Shown: positions 16,720 to 26,050, counted from the first letter of the stretch. The stretch is DNA of 34,539 nucleotides from Ignavibacteriaceae bacterium (GCA_013359345.1 JABWCA010000011.1:1-34539); one strand, 5' to 3'. The notes: generated by a model not told the origin, from the letters alone. A program made the numbers and translations.

Positions 16720-18198
16720 TTGAGAGCACTTTACCTGATCGTAATCATACTGTTTTCGGTCATTGCGCTTGAATTCCTGGCAAGGCAGAAGTTTCTAAAT
16801 AAGGAGCTTTCAAGAAAACTTCTGCACATTATTGCCGGCAGCGCTGTTGCAAACGTCTTTCTGGCGGGTTATGACTATTATCTTCTTGCCGGAATTGCAA
16901 TTGCGGCCTCACTGATTCTTTTCCTTTCTGTGAAATACAGGTGGCTAAAGCAGCTTGATGAGCATGAAAGAAAGAGCTGGGGTATTTTTTACTTCGCTCT
17001 CTCATTTCTGGTTCTCATTCTTCTTTGGTATCCTGATTATCCCGAGGTTGCATCTGCGGCATTTCTGGTGCTTGCATTTGCAGATTCTCTTGCTGCAATT
17101 GCCGGCACTTTTCTTGCATCCCATTACTATCACATTACCAGAGATAAAAAATCTCTCCTGGGATCAATCGTATTTTTTGGTGCTTCTTTTGCAGTGATAT
17201 TTTTATTCCACGGAATTCTGCCTGATTTCAGAATAAAACTTTCGCAGACAGGAACAGACCCTCTTCTGTATCTTTTGGTAACCGCACTTATAATATCAGC
17301 TATCCTTACCCTTGTTGAGGCAATAAGCTCGGGGGGTATTGATAATCTCATGATATCTGTTACAGGATCATTTTTCATTTTTTACATTTATATGGATCCC
17401 GGCAGTTCAAAGCTTTTGGCACTTTCTGCAGGATTCGGACTGGCTGTGGCGGTGGGGACAGCATCATATAAACTCCGCTTCCTTTCTCTTTCAGGCACAA
17501 CAGGCGCAGTGATTTTAGGCACCGTTGTATTTACCCTTGGCGGGTGGAAATACACCCTCCCCATAATGACCTTTTTTGTTCTCTCAAGCATACTCTCAAA
17601 AATCAGTAAAAAAATGAGAGGTGAACAGAGCAACGGTAAGGAAAGCGGTGATATCCGGAACCATAAACAATTGCTTGCAAACGGAGGCATTGCAGGGGTT
17701 TTAACCTTATTAAGTGTTATCTTTAAGGATGATTTAATTTATTTTCTGTATGTTGCCTCACTCTGCGCTGCTGCTGCTGATACATGGTCAACAGAGACCG
17801 GAACGATGAAGAAAAGAAAAACATACTCGTTCCCGGGATTCAGAGAAGTTGAACAGGGAGTATCGGGCGGGGTTTCACTTGCAGGCAGTATCGGCGGAAT
17901 GCTGGGAGCTTTTTCAGTCGCCCTTTCGGCAATGTTTTTTGTCACTGATTATAAGATAATCATTTTGCTTGTGGCAGCCGGGATTGCCGGCGCCTTTTCT
18001 GATAGTCTGCTCGGGGATAAGCTTCAGAGGAGGAACAGATGCAGAGTATGCGGAAAAATCACCGAGAAGGAGAACCACTGCAGTGAGCCATCGGAATATC
18101 ACAGCGGTATCAGGTTTCTTGATAATGATGTCGTGAATTTTGCAGCGGGTCTGGCTGCTGTTACAGTATTTCTTATTATTTACAGTATCGGATTATGA
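16720..18198 (+). CDS. Fused phytol/dolichol kinase-like and DUF92 (phytyl-phosphate kinase-like) membrane protein
   Basis: 492 aa, about 12 membrane spans, two halves. Residues about 1-225 resemble the CTP-dependent phytol/dolichol kinase family (VTE5/SEC59): ELSRKLLHIIAG (29-40), AFADSLAAIAGT (119-130), DKKSLLGSIVFF and EAISSGGIDNLMI (200-212). Residues about 235-492 are DUF92, the family of VTE6 phytyl-phosphate kinase: SLSGTTGAVILG, ADTWSTETG (353-361), VSGGVSLAGSIGG, FSDSLLGDKLQ and a Cys cluster RCRVCGKITEKENHC (Cys441, 444, 454). One protein could therefore convert a prenol to its monophosphate and then diphosphate; this is inferred. The start is TTG at 16720, with AGGAAG in the end of the preceding gene as ribosome site. 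The next gene starts within its stop (ATGA). Confidence 0.87.
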   Translation: MRALYLIVIILFSVIALEFLARQKFLNKELSRKLLHIIAGSAVANVFLAGYDYYLLAGIAIAASLILFLSVKYRWLKQLDEHERKSWGIFYFALSFLVLILLWYPDYPEVASAAFLVLAFADSLAAIAGTFLASHYYHITRDKKSLLGSIVFFGASFAVIFLFHGILPDFRIKLSQTGTDPLLYLLVTALIISAILTLVEAISSGGIDNLMISVTGSFFIFYIYMDPGSSKLLALSAGFGLAVAVGTASYKLRFLSLSGTTGAVILGTVVFTLGGWKYTLPIMTFFVLSSILSKISKKMRGEQSNGKESGDIRNHKQLLANGGIAGVLTLLSVIFKDDLIYFLYVASLCAAAADTWSTETGTMKKRKTYSFPGFREVEQGVSGGVSLAGSIGGMLGAFSVALSAMFFVTDYKIIILLVAAGIAGAFSDSLLGDKLQRRNRCRVCGKITEKENHCSEPSEYHSGIRFLDNDVVNFAAGLAAVTVFLIIYSIGL

Positions 18199-21100
18199 GA
18201 TTTTCAGGAAAAATATTTTTAATATCAGCGTTTCTTTTGAGTGCGGTGCTCATGGCTCAGAACCAGAGAGTCCGTTATTATGAGGCAATGGACGCCTTTG
18301 AGAAGGGGGACTATTACCGTGCTCATGAATTGTTTGAAAGCTATATAAAAGGTGAAATTCCGGAAGACGACCTGTATTCTTCTGCAAAATATTATTCGGC
18401 CGAATCATTATTCAAACTCGGTGAGCTTTCAGGTGCCATTTCGGGTTATGAATATTTAGTAAACAGGCTTGAATACACTGCATACCGTGAACTTGCCCTG
18501 CTAAAGCTCGGTCAGATTTATTACACTGAGGAGAGATATGCTCTTGCCAGAGACCGGCTGATCAGGCTTAACAAGGAATATCCGTGGAACGACAGTTACG
18601 GCTCTGCCGCTTTCTGGATAGGTGAAGCCTTTATCTATGATAAGTTTTACAGAGATGCAGTTGAATATCTTAAAGATGCCCTGAACAGCCGGAGAACAAA
18701 TCAATTCTTTACAAACACCATCTATTCTCTGGCATTTGCATATGAAAGCCTCGGTGAAATTGATGAAGCCATTAAATTTTACGACGAGATACTTTCATTC
18801 CATAAGGAGAGTGATTTTTACGCCTCGGCGCAGATAAGAATAGGGGTCTGTTATTTTAAACAGGGAGACTATGATCTCACGATACTTGAACTTTCAAATC
18901 CCAGGCTTAATGAACTTCCGCTTGAAAAGCAGGTTGAAGCCAAGTATCTTATTGCCGATTCATACTACAGAATAAGGGAATTTGACAAGGCTGCAGAAAT
19001 GTTCAAGCAGATTGTGATTGAATACCCCGCAACAAAGTTTCTGCGCGAGATAAAATATGCTCTTGCATGGTGCTATTTCCAGACCAGACAGTACGCTGAT
19101 GCTTACAACTCATTCAACAGCCTTGTGAGCGGAACCGATTCTGTATCGGTTAACTCTTATTACTGGTCGGGTGAATCAAAAAGATATTCAAAAGACCTTG
19201 CGGGTGCAAAAATCATTTTTGATGATTTTATCAGAAGATACCCTGAAAGTCCCGTAAGATATGACGCCGAGTTTAACCTTGCCCTCATCAGTTTTGAGGA
19301 GAAAAAATTTGATGAAGCTGAAAGAGTGATCAATGATCTGCTTACATCGGGTGATACAAGAATTAAAGCAAGATGTTACACTCTGCTCGGCGAACTCAGC
19401 AATGCCCGCGGGGACTACAAAAACGGTGTTAAACATTTCACCGATGCAATAAGCATATCATCAGAATACCCGGAAACGGATGCCGCTGCAAAACTCGGAC
19501 TCGCCATATCTCTTCATTTTGCGGGTGAGTACGAAAAAAGTATTAAGCAGCTTGATGACCTGGTGTTCACACACTCAGGCTATGAGATTTCAAAGGTGAA
19601 TTACTACTATGGCGAGAACTATTTTGCGCTTAAAAATTACAGAAACGCAATTGATTATCTGATTACGGCGGGTAACAGTAATTCAGCTTTCCAGGCAGAT
19701 ATTCAGTATACAAAAGCTTATGCCTTTTTTAATATGCGGGATTATGCAAACTCTAAATTTGCATTCCTTGATTTTGTAAACAATTTCCCCGCCGATCTGC
19801 GAATAAGTGATGCATATATGCGACTTGCGGAATCATACTTTGCAGAGAAAAATTTCAGCGCGGCAAATGAAATCTATGCAAAGCTCAAGAATGATACCGC
19901 AATTCCGAACAAAGACTATGTTCTTTATCAATCGGCCTTATCACTCTTTAACGCAGGCAAGCCGTATGACGCAATTGTTGAACTCAGAACATTCCTGAAG
20001 GATTATCCAAATTCAGGGTTTATGCTGCAGGCAAGGTACATGATAGGTTATATCAATTTTGAGCTTGGCAGATACCTTGAAGCGGTAAGAAATTATATGG
20101 CGGTTCTGCCAGATTCATCAAAGAATCCCGAGATAGTGCCCCTTGTGCTTTATTCTGTGGGCGACTCATACTACAATCTTTCGGAATATGATTCTGCAGT
20201 GGTGAGTTACAGAACGGTGATTCAGCAGTATCCCGGAACGCAGCACGCATTTGATGCCCTCAACGGCCTGATGCTTTCATACTATGCATTGGGAGAAAAT
20301 GAAAAAGCGCTCGCCTCTGTTGATGAATATCTTGAATTAAACACCGTTGCATCAAAGGCAGATGACATCTTCATTAAAAAAGGTGAATTCTTCTACGGAG
20401 TGGGTGAGTTCGAGACAGCCAAGATCAACTATTCTGAATTCATATCAACTTTCCCGAACTCTCCGCTGCTTCCGCAGGCTTATTTCTGGCTGGGTAAAAG
20501 CACACAGATGCTCGGCGAGCCCGATAATGCGGTGCTGAGTTTTACAGAACTGTTTGAAAAATTTCCTCAGAGCGACTTTGCGGTTTCTGCCGCTATTGAG
20601 GCCTCGCTCATACTGCGGGGTGATGAGAAATATGATGAGGCAGTGGCTCTGCTTGATAAAGCCTCAGAGCTTTATAAAAAATCAGCAAGATATCCTGAAA
20701 TCATATTCAATAAAGCAGAAATCTTTGTGCTTAAGGGTGACCAAGGTACGGCATACGATCTGTATGATGAAATTATTTCATTTTATGATGCAAACGTCTT
20801 CTCTGATAAAGCCAGACTCAGCAAAGGTAAAATTGAACTGAGTGCACAGCGTTATGAGAAAGCGTTCAATCTGTTTATGGAAGTTATAACCCGAAGAAAC
20901 GATGACCTGGCAGCAGAGGCTCAGTATTATGCGGGACTTACACTTTTTGATCAGGAAAAATACACCGATGCAATAACCGCGCTGGTCAGGATCCAGTCAC
21001 TTTACGCTGAATACGATAAATGGACCGCAATGTCGTTTATTCTGCTGGGTGACACATATCAAAAGCTTGATGATAAGAAAAAAGCAGAAGAGATGTATAA

Positions 21101-21254
21101 AACCGTTATTGAAAATTATGAAGACGCAAAACTGGTTGAAGAAGCGCAGGATAAGCTTGATCAAATGAAAAAAATCAAAAAACCTGTTAAGAAGAAGACC
21201 GATGATAAAGCCGGGAAAACGAAACAGCCGGCTAAGAAGGGAGGTAAAAAATGA
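18195..21254 (+). CDS. Large exported TPR protein (tol-pal/YbgF-like repeat architecture)
   Basis: 1019 aa. A signal peptide (about 1-20, ending LMAQ) is followed by about 25 tandem TPR-like units through residue 985, many of the YfiO/YbgF type, for example YYRAHELFESYI, YALARDRLIRLNKEYP and AEEMYKTVIENYED. The C-terminal 35 residues are Lys-rich (KKIKKPVKKKTDDKAGK), suggesting contact with acidic polymer, lipid phosphate or peptidoglycan. The protein should form a long periplasmic superhelix. Its start overlaps the previous stop (ATGA at 18195-18198), and its own stop overlaps the next start. Its position ahead of ExbB/ExbD/TonB recalls the TPR protein CpoB of Tol-Pal, but it is about four times longer. 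Confidence 0.9.
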   Translation: MRFSGKIFLISAFLLSAVLMAQNQRVRYYEAMDAFEKGDYYRAHELFESYIKGEIPEDDLYSSAKYYSAESLFKLGELSGAISGYEYLVNRLEYTAYRELALLKLGQIYYTEERYALARDRLIRLNKEYPWNDSYGSAAFWIGEAFIYDKFYRDAVEYLKDALNSRRTNQFFTNTIYSLAFAYESLGEIDEAIKFYDEILSFHKESDFYASAQIRIGVCYFKQGDYDLTILELSNPRLNELPLEKQVEAKYLIADSYYRIREFDKAAEMFKQIVIEYPATKFLREIKYALAWCYFQTRQYADAYNSFNSLVSGTDSVSVNSYYWSGESKRYSKDLAGAKIIFDDFIRRYPESPVRYDAEFNLALISFEEKKFDEAERVINDLLTSGDTRIKARCYTLLGELSNARGDYKNGVKHFTDAISISSEYPETDAAAKLGLAISLHFAGEYEKSIKQLDDLVFTHSGYEISKVNYYYGENYFALKNYRNAIDYLITAGNSNSAFQADIQYTKAYAFFNMRDYANSKFAFLDFVNNFPADLRISDAYMRLAESYFAEKNFSAANEIYAKLKNDTAIPNKDYVLYQSALSLFNAGKPYDAIVELRTFLKDYPNSGFMLQARYMIGYINFELGRYLEAVRNYMAVLPDSSKNPEIVPLVLYSVGDSYYNLSEYDSAVVSYRTVIQQYPGTQHAFDALNGLMLSYYALGENEKALASVDEYLELNTVASKADDIFIKKGEFFYGVGEFETAKINYSEFISTFPNSPLLPQAYFWLGKSTQMLGEPDNAVLSFTELFEKFPQSDFAVSAAIEASLILRGDEKYDEAVALLDKASELYKKSARYPEIIFNKAEIFVLKGDQGTAYDLYDEIISFYDANVFSDKARLSKGKIELSAQRYEKAFNLFMEVITRRNDDLAAEAQYYAGLTLFDQEKYTDAITALVRIQSLYAEYDKWTAMSFILLGDTYQKLDDKKKAEEMYKTVIENYEDAKLVEEAQDKLDQMKKIKKPVKKKTDDKAGKTKQPAKKGGKK

Positions 21255-22861
21255 GAAAGTCACTTTTTCTTTTTGCTGCATTAATTGCCGCAGCTTTTAC
21301 CGCTCCTGAGATCAGGGCACAGAATAATTCAACAGTTGAACCTGAGGTTGAACTTCCCTCATTCGTGATTGTGGGTTACCGAACTTTCGTATTTCCCGAG
21401 ATGAAAAAACTTGGAGCAAAGCCGCTCCCTGCACTTACGGATGATGTTCTGCGGCCTGATCTCACAAATGATTACCCCAGGGCATTAAGATTTGAAGACA
21501 CATATAAAGCAGGCCCTGACCTTAAGGACAGCAGCCTCATTTTAAACGGATTTGTTGAGGGAACGGCAGGAAACATTTACATTCCCAGCGGTGAGCTGAG
21601 AGTAAGCATTCCGCTTGGCAATGCTTTCATGAGCGGTGAGTTTGCCGGTTTCAGCATGCGCGGATATCTTCCGAATGCAGACGAAGTGTACGGCAAAGGT
21701 AATCTTGGCATAAAGATTTTCTCAGATGATAAGGGAGGGGTTCTTCCGGGAGCAGAGTATTTTGTAAATCTGGGATACAACATCAACTCATTCAAGTTTT
21801 TTGCCTCACCAAAAGCAGATTCGGGCAGAGTGTTAAGCAATGCAAATACTGAGATAGGTTTCAGAAACCTCAAAGCTAAGGAGATTCAGTACGGAGCCTC
21901 GGTTAAAGGTTCAATGGCTGATATAGGATCCACTAAATTTAATGAATCACTTATTGAATTTTCAGGATTTCTCAACACCAAACTTGATTTTATAGAGCTG
22001 TTCACTGATTTTTATCTGGTTAATCAGAATCTTGAGAACGGGATATCGGCAGCACAGAATATCGTTTACAGTAAATTCTCTGCAATGGGAGGATTTAATA
22101 TAAACAATACCATGAGGCTTTTCGGCGGGGTTGAGTATGCATCAGTCGATTCTGTTTTTTCACTCAAGCCGAAAGTAAGCTTCTCAATGAAATTTGTAAA
22201 CGGTTTATATCTGATAGCCTCTTATAATCCGGTTTATAAATACTATTCTCAGAGCGCGCTGCTCAATGGCAACCGTTATTATTCACCGGGGCAGGCTGCT
22301 TATTTTATTGAAAAGCAGGAGCATGTGCTTAACGCGGCAATAAGATATGAGTATATGAAATACTTCTCGGTGGTAGCAGGCGCAGAATATTCAAAATCAG
22401 ACAATCTGCCATTCTATGAAGAAACTCCCGGCGGCGGATTTTTCACTCTGGCTTCAGCCTCAGCCGAAGCGCTCTCCGGTTATGTTAATGTTGCGGTTAA
22501 TCCGGGACCCCTTGGTAAATTTGCAGGTGAAGTAAAGTATAACAGGGTTACACTTGATGATGGTAAGATATTCCCATATAAGCCGGAGTTTCAGATAACA
22601 GCAGAGTACGGGAAAACACTTCTTGATCATATTACCTTTGATGTATCGGTATCATACATGACAGGAAGATACACCGATAAAACAAATAATACGCTTATAA
22701 AGGATTTCCTGAATATAAGCGGCGGGGTTGATCTGGCAATTGATCAGCAGTTCAGCGTGATCGGGAGGATTCATAATCTTCTTAATGCTGATAATTATAT
22801 GTGGAACGGTTACCAGCTGCCGGGTTATATGATATCAGGCGGTGTTAATCTGAGGTTTTAA
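21251..22861 (+). CDS. Outer-membrane beta-barrel protein, TonB-receptor-like without plug
   Basis: 536 aa. Signal peptide about 1-23 (ending IRAQ). Residues 35-44 read LPSFVIVGYR, similar to the strand that opens the plug of TonB-dependent receptors (LPEVVVTGxR), but no plug domain follows. From about 95 onward alternating hydrophobic strands with turns form a barrel of perhaps 16-20 strands. The C-terminal region FSVIGRIHNLLNADNYMW and final GGVNLRF are typical of receptor barrels, ending in Phe for BAM recognition. AGGGAGG stands before the ATG, which overlaps the TPR stop. Location in the ExbB/ExbD/TonB operon suggests it is a partner of that system. Confidence 0.82.
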   Translation: MRKSLFLFAALIAAAFTAPEIRAQNNSTVEPEVELPSFVIVGYRTFVFPEMKKLGAKPLPALTDDVLRPDLTNDYPRALRFEDTYKAGPDLKDSSLILNGFVEGTAGNIYIPSGELRVSIPLGNAFMSGEFAGFSMRGYLPNADEVYGKGNLGIKIFSDDKGGVLPGAEYFVNLGYNINSFKFFASPKADSGRVLSNANTEIGFRNLKAKEIQYGASVKGSMADIGSTKFNESLIEFSGFLNTKLDFIELFTDFYLVNQNLENGISAAQNIVYSKFSAMGGFNINNTMRLFGGVEYASVDSVFSLKPKVSFSMKFVNGLYLIASYNPVYKYYSQSALLNGNRYYSPGQAAYFIEKQEHVLNAAIRYEYMKYFSVVAGAEYSKSDNLPFYEETPGGGFFTLASASAEALSGYVNVAVNPGPLGKFAGEVKYNRVTLDDGKIFPYKPEFQITAEYGKTLLDHITFDVSVSYMTGRYTDKTNNTLIKDFLNISGGVDLAIDQQFSVIGRIHNLLNADNYMWNGYQLPGYMISGGVNLRF

Positions 22862-24178
22862 ATGAATAATATCTGGAACGAACTTTACAGGCTTTTCGGC
22901 GATGAGACCGTCAGCTTTCTGAACTTCAGGGAGCTGCTTGTTGAAGCCATGGCAAAGACCCTTGATACAGGTGATAAGATCGGGATAAAAAGACTATGCT
23001 TTTTTGCCCTTGATCCCGCATCGCTTAATCCCGCCATTCTGGCTGAAAGTAAAAAACTGGTCATAATTCTTTATGATTCGGAATCTGTTCCCGTTGAGAG
23101 ATTTTACATAGATTATGATCCCGGGAGCGGACTAACCGCAAGAACCAGGATTGACGCTGTTAAGATATCTGAAAGCGACAGAATAAAGAAGATAAGGGAT
23201 GAGTACAGCGTTAACTTATTTCTGAGAAGGATGCGTCAGGGTGAAATATTATGGACTGCACCCGTTCAGAGGCCTGAGTTTGTTGAAGATGAGAATCCGC
23301 TGACTCCAACTGAGGAAATAGAGATTGAGATCCCGGCAAAACAGGCAGAAGAAGTTGAGCTCAGAATCAGGCTTGATGAACCTGAACCTGTGATGCTCAC
23401 ATCGGATGATATATTCGGGAAAACCCCTGAGACAATAACTCCTGAAGAAACGGTAAAGCACTCCGGCAGGAAAACTGAAAAAAAAGAATACATTTCTGAA
23501 CCCCCGGCGGGAACAAAGACGGTTGATGAGCGTTTAAATTTACGGGATCTGCAGAAACGGCAAAAACCACCATTTTACAAAAGAATATTTATGGGCAGAA
23601 ACAAATACTACATGATCGGAATGGGAGTTGTAATAGTGCTCCTGGTGATTTTCGGAAAATCAATTTCCTCCTTCATCCTCGGTACTTCGGCACTGAAGGA
23701 AGAGCATAATAAACCTGCTGTAACTGAAACACAGGAAGACACACCTGTAAAACCCGTTACACCTGCAGCAGATAAAGCCAAAGAGAAAAAACAGGACTCT
23801 GTTAAAGTGGCTGACAGCACTGCAGTTAAAAAGGCGGAGGAACCAAAGAAAAAACCTGAGGAGAAGGAAAAAACTCCGGCTGAGTCAAAGCCTAAAACAG
23901 AAACCCCTAAACCTTCTACAGGCACAAATTATAATGTTGCCGGTGATAAGAGATTTAAAGGGGATAACATTTTCACTGACGGCAATCTTTATACCGTACA
24001 GTATGCGGCTTATCTTGAAGAGGGGCAGGCTAACGATGCAAAGAAAAAGCTTGCTGCACGCGGGTACAATGCTTTTGTGCTTGAGAAGGTTATAAACGGT
24101 AAAAATTATTACAGAGTAAGGGTTGGTCCTTACGATTCGGCAGATGAAGCATCATCGGTCGCAGCAAAATTAAAATAA
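22862..24178 (+). CDS. Inner-membrane SPOR-domain protein
   Basis: 438 aa, type II topology. Residues about 1-135 form an unrecognised cytosolic domain (WNELYRLFGDETVSFLNFRE at the start). An acidic linker follows, then one membrane span at about 250-272. Next is a periplasmic Lys/Pro/Glu-rich spacer (about 280-355). Residues 375-438 are a SPOR domain: YTVQYAAYLEEGQANDAKKK, then YYRVRVGPYDSADEAS. SPOR domains bind peptidoglycan glycans lacking stem peptides at the division septum, as in FtsN and DamX. The N-terminal domain may link it to cytosolic division proteins. It begins directly after the barrel stop and is followed 35 bp later by ExbB/TolQ. Confidence 0.9.
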   Translation: MNNIWNELYRLFGDETVSFLNFRELLVEAMAKTLDTGDKIGIKRLCFFALDPASLNPAILAESKKLVIILYDSESVPVERFYIDYDPGSGLTARTRIDAVKISESDRIKKIRDEYSVNLFLRRMRQGEILWTAPVQRPEFVEDENPLTPTEEIEIEIPAKQAEEVELRIRLDEPEPVMLTSDDIFGKTPETITPEETVKHSGRKTEKKEYISEPPAGTKTVDERLNLRDLQKRQKPPFYKRIFMGRNKYYMIGMGVVIVLLVIFGKSISSFILGTSALKEEHNKPAVTETQEDTPVKPVTPAADKAKEKKQDSVKVADSTAVKKAEEPKKKPEEKEKTPAESKPKTETPKPSTGTNYNVAGDKRFKGDNIFTDGNLYTVQYAAYLEEGQANDAKKKLAARGYNAFVLEKVINGKNYYRVRVGPYDSADEASSVAAKLK

Positions 24179-24213
24179 TATCTAATAACTGAAATAACGG
24201 CGGAAATACTATA

Positions 24214-24846
24214 ATGGATCTGATATCAATGTTTCTTAAAGGCGGCTTCCTGATGTGGCCGATCCTGTTATTATCTGTTCTCGGGCTTACGATAGTTATC
24301 GAAAGAGTGATCGTTTTACGCAAAGCAAAAATGAATGCGCCTAAATTCATGATGAATATCAGAAATTCACTGCGCAAGAAAGATATTGAAGGTGCAATTA
24401 ATCTCTGCATGACAGAGAATACACCTGCCTCAAACATAATCAGAAAAGGCCTTAACAAGTACAAGTTCGGGCATGAGAGAGTTAAAGAGGCTATTGAAGA
24501 CGCCGGGCGTCAGGAAATTGTGAAGCTTGAAAGAGGGCTCCCCATACTCGCAACCATAGCCGGAGCTGCCCCGCTCCTGGGATTTCTCGGTACCGTAACG
24601 GGTATGATTTCCGCATTTTACAGGCTGCAGGAACTGAAGGGAAGCGCGTCGCCGTCAGATCTCGCAGGCGGTATCTGGGAAGCTCTTATAACAACAGCAT
24701 TTGGTCTTGCAGTGGGAATTCCCGCACTCGTATTTTACAACTATTTTGTCTCATCAGTTAACAAGCTGGTAAGTGAGATGGAATCGATCTCAACTGATGT
24801 GGTTGATACGATTGAAGATGTAACCTATGAGGAAGAGAAAAGATAA
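24214..24846 (+). CDS. MotA/TolQ/ExbB proton channel protein
   Basis: 210 aa with three membrane spans (about 14-32, 108-132 and 152-178), the normal ExbB/TolQ layout. LERGLPILATIAGAAPLLGFLGTVTGMI must be read in two parts and is the conserved second span; IWEALITTAFGLAVGIPALV is the third. With ExbD/TolR it conducts protons and drives the TonB/TolA-like transducer. The sequence alone does not separate ExbB from TolQ. The order channel-ExbD-TonB with 2- and 4-base gaps is a standard Ton cassette. Confidence 0.95.
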   Translation: MDLISMFLKGGFLMWPILLLSVLGLTIVIERVIVLRKAKMNAPKFMMNIRNSLRKKDIEGAINLCMTENTPASNIIRKGLNKYKFGHERVKEAIEDAGRQEIVKLERGLPILATIAGAAPLLGFLGTVTGMISAFYRLQELKGSASPSDLAGGIWEALITTAFGLAVGIPALVFYNYFVSSVNKLVSEMESISTDVVDTIEDVTYEEEKR

Positions 24847-24848
24847 TC

Positions 24849-25256
24849 ATGAAGTTTCAGAGAGCTACAAAACCGTTAGCCGAATTCAGTTTCTCTTCTC
24901 TGACTGACATTGTGATGCTGCTTCTCATTTTTTTCATTCTCACATCACAATTCGTGGTTCAGACCGGAGTTAAAGTACAGCTTCCGGATTCAAAGAAGAA
25001 CGAGCAGACACCCCCTTCAAAATTTGTGGTGACCATTGATAAAGACGGCGCCACCTTTATAGGGCCTGATCCTGTGCCACTGGCAGAACTTGCCGGTGCA
25101 TTCACGCTCCTTAAGCAGGATGAAGCAGATCCGAATCTGATCATCCGGGCAGATAAGGAAGTGCCTGTTGAACTGGTGATTAAAGTGATTGACAGCGCCA
25201 GGGAAGCGGGAATAGATAAATTTACCATACAGACGGAGAAGCCCGCCGGAGGGTAA
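24849..25256 (+). CDS. ExbD/TolR biopolymer transport protein
   Basis: 135 aa. One N-terminal span (about 14-36) carries the conserved Asp in SSLTDIVMLLLIFFILTS, the proton-relay residue. The periplasmic domain (about 40-135) has VKVQLPDSKKNEQ and LIIRADKEVPVELVIKVIDS, the usual ExbD/TolR fold. It forms the stator with the upstream channel protein. The ATG is two bases after the preceding stop. Confidence 0.95.
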   Translation: MKFQRATKPLAEFSFSSLTDIVMLLLIFFILTSQFVVQTGVKVQLPDSKKNEQTPPSKFVVTIDKDGATFIGPDPVPLAELAGAFTLLKQDEADPNLIIRADKEVPVELVIKVIDSAREAGIDKFTIQTEKPAGG

Positions 25257-25260
25257 GTAT

Positions 25261-25878
25261 ATGCTGAAGAAAAAAATCAGAAGTTATTCTTTTCTCCTTT
25301 CCGTTATTCTGCATGCCCTTCTTTTCATGGGATTTTTTCTTATTAAACTTGACCCGGGTGCCAGGCAAAAGGAATTTGTTGAAATCACCTTTGAAGGCGG
25401 CGGCAATGATGGTGAGGAACAGGGCGAAGTATTGCCCAAAGAGAGAAGAAAACCGAAGGATGTTAATGTACCCGAGGCAAAGCAGAAACAGGATAATAAT
25501 GTGAACACTGCTGATGAGGCAGATGATAACGAAACTAAGACCACCAAAAAACCTGCCGGTAAACCGGGTAAAAATAACAAAGGCTCAACCGGATCCGGAT
25601 TTTCTATTCTTGACTGGGGAGGCCAGGGCGGAAGACGCATACTGAGTTACACCATACCTCCTTATCCGGATGGGGTTAACAAAGAAGCGGATATTAAAAT
25701 ACGTTTCTCGATTCTGCCGGATGGCACGGTATCAAAGGCGATACCGCTAGTTAAAATTGAGCCCACACTTGAGGCGGTGGCTGTAAATGCACTCAAAAAA
25801 TGGCGTTTCGAACCGCTTGATGACGGGCAGACTTTTGTGCAGGAAGTGCAGATAGTTTTCCCCTTCAGACTTAAATAG
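25261..25878 (+). CDS. tonB: Energy transducer TonB
   Basis: 205 aa. The N-terminal span (about 9-27) contains SFLLSVILHALLFMGFFLI with His18 in the usual TonB place. A charged Lys/Pro/Glu-rich spacer (about 45-110) crosses the periplasm. The C-terminal domain (about 120-205) has LSYTIPPYPDGVNKEADIKI, LPDGTVSKAIPL, AVNALKKWRFEPL and a final FPFRLK, which is the TonB C-terminal fold that captures receptor TonB boxes. GGAGGG at the end of exbD serves as ribosome site. It closes the long operon that starts at 16056. Confidence 0.93.
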   Translation: MLKKKIRSYSFLLSVILHALLFMGFFLIKLDPGARQKEFVEITFEGGGNDGEEQGEVLPKERRKPKDVNVPEAKQKQDNNVNTADEADDNETKTTKKPAGKPGKNNKGSTGSGFSILDWGGQGGRRILSYTIPPYPDGVNKEADIKIRFSILPDGTVSKAIPLVKIEPTLEAVAVNALKKWRFEPLDDGQTFVQEVQIVFPFRLK

Positions 25879-25905
25879 CTGATCCCTTCCGATTAAAACA
25901 TACTT

Positions 25906-25931
25906 ACCGGAATACTATAAGCCGGTCTTTT
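25906..25931 (+). terminator. Weak possible terminator of the tonB operon
   Basis: ACCGG (25906-25910) and CCGGT (25922-25926) form a five-pair stem with an 11-base loop followed by CTTTT. It lies 28 bp after the tonB stop. The stem is short, so this is tentative. Confidence 0.3.
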
Positions 25932-26016
25932 AAGGCATATTAAGTCATAAACGTGCCGCTCATCTGAACCCTATTTTACCATCAGCCGGTGAGGCAAATA
26001 ATAATATTCAGAGCAT

Positions 26017-26050
26017 AAAAAAAAGGAGATCATCCCTGACGGATAATCTC
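26017..26050 (-). terminator. Rho-independent terminator of the S9 peptidase
   Basis: On the minus strand GGAGATTATCC (26050-26040) pairs with GGATGATCTCC (26034-26024) with one G-U wobble and a 5-base loop, followed by eight T. It lies 37 bp beyond the peptidase stop. Confidence 0.9.
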
